64,000 bases of DNA, taken from positions 496,001 to 560,000 of the forward strand of contig NC_054687.1 in the NCBI RefSeq assembly GCF_011074885.1, read 5' to 3'. Position 1 is the first letter of the stretch; every line of letters begins with the position of its first letter. Origin of the DNA: Brettanomyces bruxellensis. Its lineage: Eukaryota > Ascomycota > Pichiomycetes > Pichiales > Pichiaceae. This document shows positions 41,095 to 49,525 of the stretch, piece after piece. A program made the translations under genes and the position numbers. The notes beneath the pieces were generated by a model that saw nothing but the letters and a program-made list of their open reading frames with translations, did no database searches and was not told the origin of the DNA.

Positions 41095-42393
41095 TTAATT
41101 CTTCTCCATGTCAATGTTGACAGTAAGCCATTGCTTTGCCGAATGTGGAGGACCCTTGCAGAACATGGCAGTTCCATTTGTCAAATCATAAATTGCAGTC
41201 GCAACAGTCATAACCATCTCAGGATCTTTCTCGTTAGAGAATTGAGCTTCACCTCTAGGGTTCTTGGATTCAGAAACAGAATTTGGAGCACAGGTTCTAT
41301 CGCTGACACTTTTCTTAATATCATCGAAAGAGATACCCTTACCCATTGGCTTACTCGTTATGAGATCAACAAAGTGTCTTGCCAAAATGTGGTTTCTGAA
41401 AAGTGAGGAACCGCCTGGGTTTTTACATCTCATGTAGTTTGCAGCCGGCGTATAACGAGGGGACACAAAGTGGTTAGAATGCGTGATAAATGCTCTTCTC
41501 TTGAATGAAGGCAAGACCTCAGCACCTGTTTTCTCGTCCACATAGGTTGGTTCTATGAGGAAATATGAATTTGGAATCAGTTCGAAGTCCAATGCGAGAC
41601 CTTCAGCAGTAGCAACCAATATGTTACCGGAAACATGTCTTGGGGACTGCACGATGTAATGTAAACCATTAGCAAAACTATGACACGAAAGGAACTTTCT
41701 TCTGGCAAAAGAAGCTGGAATGACTGGAAGCTTTATTCCATATTCTTTTTCGATCTTCTTTGCTGCGGCTTCATCCATGGGGTCTCTAGGGAAGTTGAAA
41801 AAATCAACATTAGAGTTCAAACCGTTGGCACATAGACCCAAACCTTCGGAATTCATACCAGAACGACCAAGTTGACCGACCTCTCCAAGAGTAAGTATAA
41901 CCTTTGGTAGACCTTCTTTTGGTGTCGTATGTGTCTCTAAAACAACACAAAGATCGTGATCGTACACAAAACTATCCAAATCCCAATTCTGGACAAGCTT
42001 AACTGCTCTCTCATCGATTATTGCACCAGTCGAGCATTCATCCGCAGTCTTAGAGTTGTCGGCAATCTGATCAGCACATTCAGAGTTATTTTTATACTTG
42101 GTCAAATCGTACCGAGCGTTGATCAGAATAATTATGTCCAAAGGAGTCTCCGCACCTTCTGCAATTCCCTTCAACTCCTCAAAGGCAAATGGGTCATATT
42201 TCTGCAATGCTGGAATATAGTAAGATTCGATGATATTCTCGCACCAATCCCATGGTGGAAGAGTATCGCTGGTCTTATAATGATTTCCCAACTTCTGAAT
42301 TTTCTCTTTCAATGTACTACCGTGCTTGAGTCCACGCTCAAATGGTGTACCTGTCACAATAACATGAGGATATAACTCTGCTTCTGCGGTCAT
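41095..42393 (-). CDS. Peptidase C45 / acyl-CoA:6-aminopenicillanate acyltransferase-like Ntn hydrolase
   Basis: 432 aa. The family (penicillin acyltransferase, beta-alanyl-dopamine synthase/hydrolase relatives) cleaves itself in front of a catalytic Cys and then hydrolyses or transfers acyl groups on amides. Evidence: N-terminal VTGTPFERGLKHG (residues 13-25, the family's G...ERG..HG start), EELKGIAEGAETPLDIIILINARYD (72-95), candidate nucleophile Cys120 in DECSTGAI, QNWDLD after it, and the GEVGQLGRSGMNSEGLGLCANGL block. Penicillin acyltransferase has Gly before the Cys; here it is Glu. No presequence, and the C-terminus (IDMEKN) is not a PTS1, so it is probably cytosolic. Divergent from an OPT transporter with a shared 654-base promoter. 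Substrate unknown. Start at ATG 42393. Confidence 0.8.
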   Translation of the reverse strand: MTAEAELYPHVIVTGTPFERGLKHGSTLKEKIQKLGNHYKTSDTLPPWDWCENIIESYYIPALQKYDPFAFEELKGIAEGAETPLDIIILINARYDLTKYKNNSECADQIADNSKTADECSTGAIIDERAVKLVQNWDLDSFVYDHDLCVVLETHTTPKEGLPKVILTLGEVGQLGRSGMNSEGLGLCANGLNSNVDFFNFPRDPMDEAAAKKIEKEYGIKLPVIPASFARRKFLSCHSFANGLHYIVQSPRHVSGNILVATAEGLALDFELIPNSYFLIEPTYVDEKTGAEVLPSFKRRAFITHSNHFVSPRYTPAANYMRCKNPGGSSLFRNHILARHFVDLITSKPMGKGISFDDIKKSVSDRTCAPNSVSESKNPRGEAQFSNEKDPEMVMTVATAIYDLTNGTAMFCKGPPHSAKQWLTVNIDMEKN

Positions 42394-43047
42394 GATGTAT
42401 ATTTTGTAGTTTTTTCCCCGTACTTTTAATACTATTGGTGTCAGCGAGAAAATTTCAATATTCAGGAAAAAATGAGCAACTTGTTACCTCTAATAAGAAC
42501 AGAACAGATATTAGATTGCCTATATATACAGATGTGGACTCACAAGACCGTCGGCAAAGAGTTTGAAATCACTGGAATCCAAACGTCGGAGTGATGACTG
42601 CAATAAAAGGTCACGCCAATAAGATCAATCTAATTAATCTTGAAATGTATATTGTTGGTGAATAAATCGGCCATTTCATTGCTAGGTGTCGGAGGGCACT
42701 CTAAATCAGGTAATTTTCTGTTGTCGCGCTCCGAAGTATTGTCGGAGTTGAAATATAAAATTCCTCATTGGGAAGTTATTCGGAACACACATGATAAATA
42801 ACTTGAAATAGTAATCCGACGAGCGCGGTTTTTTTTTTTTCTTAATGACTCGGGGCGCTTATCTATGATTCTTGAAAATATTTCAGAAGCTCACGTCAAG
42901 CAATATGATGCTTTAAATATGGGCATATTGGCCTCTTAAATTCCTAAACAAAAACACCTTACGAGGGTTTCAATGTCCAGATGAAGTATAGAGTGGACAT
43001 CAAGAATATATCTTCACGCTTCAAGGATATAGAACACACTCCAATAA
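42394..43047. promoter_or_regulatory. Shared divergent promoter with repeated GTCGGAG motifs
   Basis: Between the C45-like gene and the OPT transporter. GTCGGAG occurs exactly at 42585-42591, 42688-42694 and 42741-42747. Inverted relatives are CTCCGA at 42729-42734 and TCCGAC at 42815-42820. A further GTCGGC is at 42550-42555 and TTCGGAA at 42779-42785. CTCCGA-N6-GTCGGAG (42729-42747) forms an inverted repeat. The clustering of CGG half-sites suggests a Zn2Cys6 regulator; this is an inference. Confidence 0.5.
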
Positions 43048-45671
43048 ATGTCTTTACCTTCTACAGGCACTTCCTCTGAGGAAGCTGACCAGAAGAAAGG
43101 GATGAAAACACCTTATGAGGTGAACGAAGTTCCGCTTAGTGAAAAAGGTGTGGAAATAGATGAGGATTTCAGATACAATATTATTCATGCATGTGGTCAT
43201 AACTTTAGCGCTGACAAAGAAAAAGGTGGATCCTTTGACCTACCTGCTGATATCGAATACATGATCGATAAAATCGGCGGCTTAAAGATAGAGGATGCTA
43301 TTGATATTCTCAAGAAGGCCTACAAAGATCACTATCAGGATCAGAACTTCCCAAGTGACGTTTATTTGTTGATCCATGATCTTTTGGATAAAGAGCTTTA
43401 TCTTTCAAAGGGTCACACTGAGAAGGAATGGACTGAAGAAAGCAAGATTCAGGCTGGCCTAATTTACTATTATTCACCATATCCTGAAGTTAGAACTGTC
43501 ACATCGCCATTGGACATTGAAGATGTTCCTATTGAAACCATTAGATCTTATATTCTAGGTATCATTTGGACCATTATTGGTGCAGGTGTGAACGAATTCT
43601 TCATGCATCGAAAGCCAAGAATTACTTTAACAGCACCCGTCATTCAAGTCTTGCTTTATCCATGTGGTAAATTCTGTGAACATGTTCTTCCAGACTGGGG
43701 CTTTAAGTTCAGAGGAAAGAGATTTTCTTTAAACCCAGGTCCTTGGACAGCAAAAGAACAAATGTTTTCCACTCTTATGTTTAATGTGGCCATTAGTTAT
43801 ACCTATGTCTCTCATAATATTTACGTGCAGAAGTTGAAACGGTTCTATAACAATGACTGGGTTGACATTGGATATGAGATTCTTCTTATGCTTTCGTCAC
43901 AATTCATGGGTTTTGGATTTGCTGGAATTGTCAGAAAATTCGTTATTTATCCAGAAAAATGCATTTGGCCTACAGCTTTCCCAACATTGGCCTTAAATTC
44001 AGCTCTTTTAAAGGGCGAAAAGCATACAGAAAACATTAATGGTTGGAGAATTACAAGATATCACTTTTTCTTGGTTTGCTTCATTGGAATGTTCCTCTAC
44101 TTTTGGATTCCAAATTATCTCTTCCAAGCTTTGTCCACGTTTGACTGGCTTGCATGGATAAAGCCACAGAATTTCAACCTAGCTGTTGTCACTGGCTCTC
44201 AGTATGGCCTTGGACTGAACCCTATTCCTACTTTCGATTGGAATATTATTGACTATAACTATGCCATTACGATTCCATTCTTTTCTCAGTTGAATCAATA
44301 CATAGGTTCATTTATTGGCTTTTTTGCAATCATAGGTATTTTCTACTCTAACTACAAGTGGTCCGGATACTTGCCTTTGAATGACAATAATATCTACACG
44401 AACACAGGTGAATTATATGAAGTTACCGAGATTCTTAATAAGAATAGTCAATTAGTTGAATCTAAATATCAAAAATATTCACCTCCCTTTTACACCGCCG
44501 GTAATCTTCTTATTTACGGTGCATACTTTGCTTTATATCCATTCTCATTCTGCTATACAGTCATAACCGAATGGTCCACCATCAAGAATAGCTTCAAGGT
44601 TTTCTATCACCAGTTGAGACACCTGAAACTTTGGAAATCAAATTATGATGGCTTTGATGATCCTCAAACAAGAATGATGAAGAAGTACAAGGAAGTTCCT
44701 GACTGGTATTTTCTTGTTATATTGGTGATCTGTATTGTTCTAGGAATATTGGCTGTTAAGCTTTATCCGGCTCAGACCCCTGTTTGGGGTATTTCCTTAT
44801 TTTGGTGTTGAACCTTTTGCTTTTGATTCCAATTTGTCTCATTTTCTCTATTACCGGTTACTCAATAACCATGGGTGTGATTACCGAAGTTATTATTGGT
44901 TACCTTCGTCCAAACTCGGGATTGTGTCTTATGACTTTGAAGTCCTTAAGTTACCAGGTGGATAATCAAGCCGAATCTTTTATTGCAGATCAGAAACTTG
45001 CTCATTATGCCAAGATTCCTCAAAGATCCGTTTTCAGAGGTCAATTGATTGCTGTTTTTTTCCAATGCCTTACTGCTTTGTGTGTTATCAACTGGCAAAT
45101 TAACAATATTCCTGGTATCTGTACCGATGAAGCCGAAAATCACTTTACATGTCCTAAGGATGTGAACTTTTACTCATCATCAGTCTTCTGGGGTGTGATT
45201 GGTCCAAGAAGAATCTTCAGTGGCTTATATCCTATTCTTAAATGGTGCTTCTTGATTGGTTTCCTTCTTGCTCCTTTGTGCGCAGCTTTGAAGAGGTATT
45301 TCCCTAAGTACACCACTCATTTTGAACCATCTCTTATTATTGGTGGAATGTTGCAATACGCTCCTTATAATTTATCATATCTTACTGGAGGTTTATATGC
45401 ATCGTATGCGTTCATGCACTACCTTAAGAAGCACCATGCTAGGTGGTGGGAAAAGTACAATTATGTTTTGGCAGCATCATTTTCCTCCGCTGTTGCATTT
45501 TCGGCTATTATCATATTCTTTGCAGTTAAATATCATCCAAAACCTATAAGTTGGTGGGGTAATGATGTTTTAGATTTGGGTGTTGAAGGTGGTGAAGGTC
45601 AACAAACATTACTTAATGCTACCAGTGTAGCCGGTGGCTACTTTGGTCCAAGGAAAGGTGATCTTCCTTGA
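43048..45671 (+). CDS. OPT-family oligopeptide transporter, frameshifted
   Basis: Proton-coupled plasma-membrane importer of tetra/pentapeptides, glutathione or related thiol peptides. Frame 1 (43048-44811) and frame 2 (about 44784-45671) form one gene. Hydrophilic N-terminus to about residue 160, the family block YYSPYPEVRTVTSP (141-154), first helix about 166-186, and the NPG signature SLNPGPWTAKEQ (227-238). Multiple helices follow. Frame 1 fails right after QTPVWG; one more G in the GGGG at 44786-44789 would continue it as VWGYFLILVLN into frame 2, which holds VITEVIIGYLRPNSGLCLMTLKSL and the last helices. Joined length 874 aa, normal for the family (S. cerevisiae Opt1 799, Opt2 877). Start at ATG 43048. 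Confidence 0.9.
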
Positions 45672-45793
45672 TTGAACTTTCAGCATCTTTTTGTTTTCGT
45701 TTTTTTATCATAATTATTTCTTTTTTTTTACTTATGTTTAGAGATTAACATTCTAATTTTGTTGGCGTCTAGTTATTTAAAGTAATAATGCGT

Positions 45794-46804
45794 TCAGTAG
45801 CTTTGTGTTCTTCTGGCTTTAGAATTACTAATCTTTGGAATGCTGTTGATGCTATTGAAAGCTTTGATAGGCTGATGATAGGATACTGGCAGAAGTGGAT
45901 GTTGCATTTTTCTATCAATGTTATGCCGTTTAATTCTTTTTTGATGCTGCATTCTACCTTCTTTCAACTCAAGGCTCTGATGCCATGGAAAGTAAAAGGT
46001 AAAAGCCGAAATTCCGGAAATAATCCCTATAACGGAACCTGCAAGAACATCTGATACTCTGTGTCTGTTATCGGAAACCCTTGAAAAAGATATAACTAGA
46101 GCAACCGTTAATGGATATAAAATACAGAAAATAAACTTCCAAGCAAATCCCTTATGGTCATACAGTTGAAGAACAGTGATACTATACAATGATTGAACAG
46201 TCATCGAAGCAAATACTGTTGCTGAGTGGCCACTAGGGAAGCTGCGGAATCCTTCATAGAGAATTTGTTGATTTGATTGGTTGCAGAACGAAATTCCAAT
46301 AGGTGTTCGACTATTTGGATAGTTTGCTGGCTCACATCGACTAATAATATCTGGCCTCGCAACAGATGCAACATTTTTAATACAAGAGACAACAAACAAC
46401 TCTAGGGAAATAGCACACATCAAAGCAAGCATAAAACGATGAAACATTATTAATCTTTGTTTGAGAGAAAATGTTCTCGTGAACTTGAATGTAAATATTG
46501 CCATCATGATTAAAGGAGCCAATACAGACCAGATGACCAATTGCCATACAGGTGTAAATGTATCGGGTTCAGAAACGTATGGAAAAATTAGTCTTCTGTC
46601 TAGAGGATCAAACTCTGTTTTTCTCGGAATTCCAATTCTTCCATAACACAGTCCGCAAATTAAAACAATAAAATATATTATCAATGTAACTAAGTACGAG
46701 AGAGCTGCCAAAAGAGTTGTTCTATTATGAATACTTGATCCGGAAATACTGGCGTCTAGTTTTTCATACAGCATTGACAACTGTTCTTTTAAAGGAAAGG
46801 ACAT
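45794..46804 (-). CDS. PAP2-family lipid phosphate phosphatase, Dpp1/Lpp1-like
   Basis: Dephosphorylates phosphatidate, diacylglycerol pyrophosphate or lysophosphatidate at the vacuolar or Golgi membrane. 336 aa, slightly longer than yeast Dpp1 (289) and Lpp1 (274). The three-part active site is complete: KNVASVARPD (KX6RP), FPSGHSA (PSGH) and SRVSDNRHRVSDVLAG (SRX5HX3D). Six hydrophobic segments flank these blocks. The C-terminal tail after FYFPW is basic and polar. I cannot separate DPP1 from LPP1 by sight. Converges with the OPT gene at a spacing of 122 bases. Start at ATG 46804. Confidence 0.9.
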   Translation of the reverse strand: MSFPLKEQLSMLYEKLDASISGSSIHNRTTLLAALSYLVTLIIYFIVLICGLCYGRIGIPRKTEFDPLDRRLIFPYVSEPDTFTPVWQLVIWSVLAPLIMMAIFTFKFTRTFSLKQRLIMFHRFMLALMCAISLELFVVSCIKNVASVARPDIISRCEPANYPNSRTPIGISFCNQSNQQILYEGFRSFPSGHSATVFASMTVQSLYSITVLQLYDHKGFAWKFIFCILYPLTVALVISFSRVSDNRHRVSDVLAGSVIGIISGISAFTFYFPWHQSLELKEGRMQHQKRIKRHNIDRKMQHPLLPVSYHQPIKAFNSINSIPKISNSKARRTQSY

Positions 46805-47117
46805 ATTTATATAAAGAACTTAAACAAATTCGAAGAGTCATGCTGGACTTGTTTATGTTGGCAGGTATAACTGGAAAAGGACTTGATAAAAGAACAAAAC
46901 TAATTCTTAAAAGTATTGTACAACCGTGCACCAAGATAATTACAATAACGGAAGAGAGAGGGAGAAAAAAAAAAAAATAAAAAAGCGACGTGAAAAGAAG
47001 CAAAGAAGCAGAGTAAAAAAAGAGTGCTTAATTACTCAGTGATCGTTTCTTAACAAGAGTGACCATTATCCAATCACGGGGAACACACATTGACATTACA
47101 ATATAGACACAATAGAC
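46805..47117. other. Divergent promoter
   Basis: 313 bases between the PAP2 gene and the small membrane protein. An A-rich run at about 46967-46985. No gene. Confidence 0.5.
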
Positions 47118-47351
47118 ATGTTACTAGGCTGGGCACTGTTTGGTGTAGGTGCAAGGGCACTTCAAATGGGAATTAGACAGGCCCCATTAGGATATTATCC
47201 AATGGCGTATGTGTATTCCGCTGGCTTCTGGGTTGGATTTGGTTATTTATTTGACTCATGGGTTGATAAAAACAATAAATTGCTTGAATTAAGAATGCAA
47301 AAACTACAGAAAACGAGGGAGGCTGCTGCATCTTTGGAAGCAGCAAAATGA
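47118..47351 (+). CDS. Small membrane protein, possibly a complex I accessory subunit
   Basis: 77 aa. A short N-terminal segment GWALFGVGARALQMGIRQAPL, then a single hydrophobic segment GYYPMAYVYSAGFWVGFGYLFDSW (about residues 25-48), then a charged helix with a Lys/Glu-rich end. The pattern (R-x-LQ-GI, then Y-AGFW-GFGY, then a charged coil) resembles small single-span accessory subunits of fungal complex I (NUUM type). That match is from memory of the general pattern and is weak. A subunit of another inner-membrane complex would look similar. Start at ATG 47118. The uneven hydrophobicity and clean layout argue for a real gene. Confidence 0.5.
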   Translation: MLLGWALFGVGARALQMGIRQAPLGYYPMAYVYSAGFWVGFGYLFDSWVDKNNKLLELRMQKLQKTREAAASLEAAK

Positions 47352-47625
47352 AGTTGGCAATTCAATGACAAATGATTGTGCTAGCAATGCAAGTTTGGAC
47401 AGATATAATGAAACGTCTTTTATTAATAAATATCCGCAATCAAATTCAAACAGAGCGGTACACTGGGAGGAATGAAGAATGATAAAACTATTAGTAAAAG
47501 AGACCAGGTTGTATTCCGCACATCATATATTTATTTTACCATATCCTTACGTATTTATTCAATCATACACGACTTATCACTATTAATCATATAACTGTTA
47601 CTGTACTATTTTGGGCAGAATATAA

Positions 47626-49100
47626 CTATGACATGCCAGTGTAATCGGCCATTTGGAGATAATCAGTGTCATCAAGACCGTTCTCTAAATCTTTAAGCTC
47701 CTGCTCTAAAGTTTGCTTACTTTCGTCTGGTGTATCATCTTCCCCATTGTCCTGATCATCGAATTCATCCATTTCTCGATCATCATCATCACTTTGAACT
47801 TTTTCCCTGTTATCGTATTCTTCCCCATTTTCATCGACTTCTTCTCCAGAGATATAATCTGGGCTGTCATCTTCATCATCATGACTTTCCTTTTCCTTGC
47901 CGGAATTTCCTACTATTTCTTTGTCAGTTTCACTTTGACTCTCAGCTTCTTCATTCTCGCTTTCCTCGCTATCATCACTGTGATCATCATCGCTATCTCC
48001 AAGCTCATAATCAGCATCAAGTTCCTCATCATCATCATTATTTTCTTCACCATCAGCACTACCAACAACCATATCACCCCCTGGGACAAGTTTTGCTGCT
48101 TCTGTAAGTGCTCCTGGCTTATGACTACCGCTTTTCAATTGTCTTTGGGCCTTTAATTCATCAGCCATTGATTTGTCTTCAAACTTCTGGCTTTGCACAT
48201 ATTGATTTATTTTATCGAACTCTTTCTGATCAATCATTGAGAATTCATACTTCTCAGTGGTCATTTTCTGTATATTATTACCATTTTCAGAGTTTTCCAC
48301 GGAGTGCCTGACATTAAGAGACACATTAAACGTTAATCTAGTAATGGAGGTATATGTGACGGCCTCAATATCAGCAGTCTTGAATATTAGTATTGGCTTC
48401 TTAAAACCAAAAATAATATAGTCTTTTAGGAAATAGAGATAGCCTTCCTTTGTGACGTTGTACGTTTGAACGAAAAAAACGTCTTCGGTTGTTCCGTCAA
48501 CTGTATTCATGCCCAGTTCTGAGAGTTGTTTCAACAAAAATGAAACCAATGTGGTATCATTCAATATCGAACCGAACTGCTCCGTTAAAATGTCATTGTT
48601 AAACTGAACTAAAAGCGGGTCATCCTTATACAAATGTCCTAGATTTTGCTTGTAGGATATTAGTAGAACCCTCGAAGCTTTTTTCTCAGGAACATGCAAT
48701 ATAGTAGTAAAATTAATATTTTTAGCGGTTAGATCATCTAACATAAATTCTGGTGGATTATTCATCGCTTTAGTGAATGTCATAAATGGTGCTTTACCCT
48801 TAAAAGCGCCAATGACCATATTAACTTTCTTTCGGAACGGTGATTGAATTGAAAGATCTGGTATTTGAAGCATGATTTGGGAACCTTCTAGTGTTTGTGG
48901 AAGTACCGATCTATCCGCTGAGCTTGTTTGCGTTGGTGCATTATCTGTTTTAAGCTTCTTGTGATTTAATTTTCGACTTCTGTTAGCTTTCCCTCATAAT
49001 ATTCAATAATCTGCTTTATAGTCGTCTCGCTTTCTGGATCCTTTTTGATCAAGGCAGTTATATCATTTTGAAGCTGGCTGGGAAGTGATGCCAGAGTCAT
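47626..49100 (-). CDS. RTT106: Histone chaperone Rtt106, frameshifted near its N-terminus
   Basis: Binds H3-H4 acetylated at H3K56, acts in replication-coupled nucleosome assembly and histone gene silencing. The main frame (47626-48873, 415 aa) starts at the tandem PH domains: IQSPFRKKVNMVIG, KEGYLYFLKDYIIFGFKKPILIF, EAVTYTSITRLTFNVSL and KYEFSMIDQKEFDKI, all family landmarks, then a long Asp/Glu/Ser-rich acidic tail. The expected N-terminal dimerisation helices are missing from it, but they are encoded just upstream in another frame (ATG 49100, MTLASLPSQLQ to EGKLTEVEN, stop 48966). The main frame is open back through this overlap. One missing base, for example in the AAAA at 48970-48973, would join them into about 491 aa. 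Confidence 0.88.
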
Positions 49101-49525
49101 TCTTGCAGGGGAAATATTACCGAATATGTAGAGAAAAGTATCGCTTATTCATTTGACCAATCTATATAAATCGCATTCAATAGTATTAAAAAAGATGCTT
49201 GTTTCTATTGAAGGTGTCAGGAGTTGTCTGTTAAAACGAGGATCGGATCCTGCTTGAAAAAATAAAGTAGAAAAAANAAAAAAAATATACGCGTTTGAGG
49301 CGCGGGTTGAAGCGAAGTACAAAAAGTAGAATAATATAAAAAAAATGGTTGTAACAGCCGCGTGCCATTACAGAAATTAAGCAATCAAGCGTAAATAATA
49401 TTCCATATAAAAGCAGCATTTTTCTCGCTCGATATTTTGTCAGTCTTCCAGCATGCCTTGAATCAAGCTTGACATTAATAACCCCAATAGGTTATAACTT
49501 TAGAGTTATAAGGCTGATTTAGAAC
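49101..49525. other. Divergent RTT106/YVC1 promoter, contains an undetermined base
   Basis: No gene. An N stands at 49277 inside an A-run, a direct sign of homopolymer uncertainty in this assembly. Confidence 0.6.
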
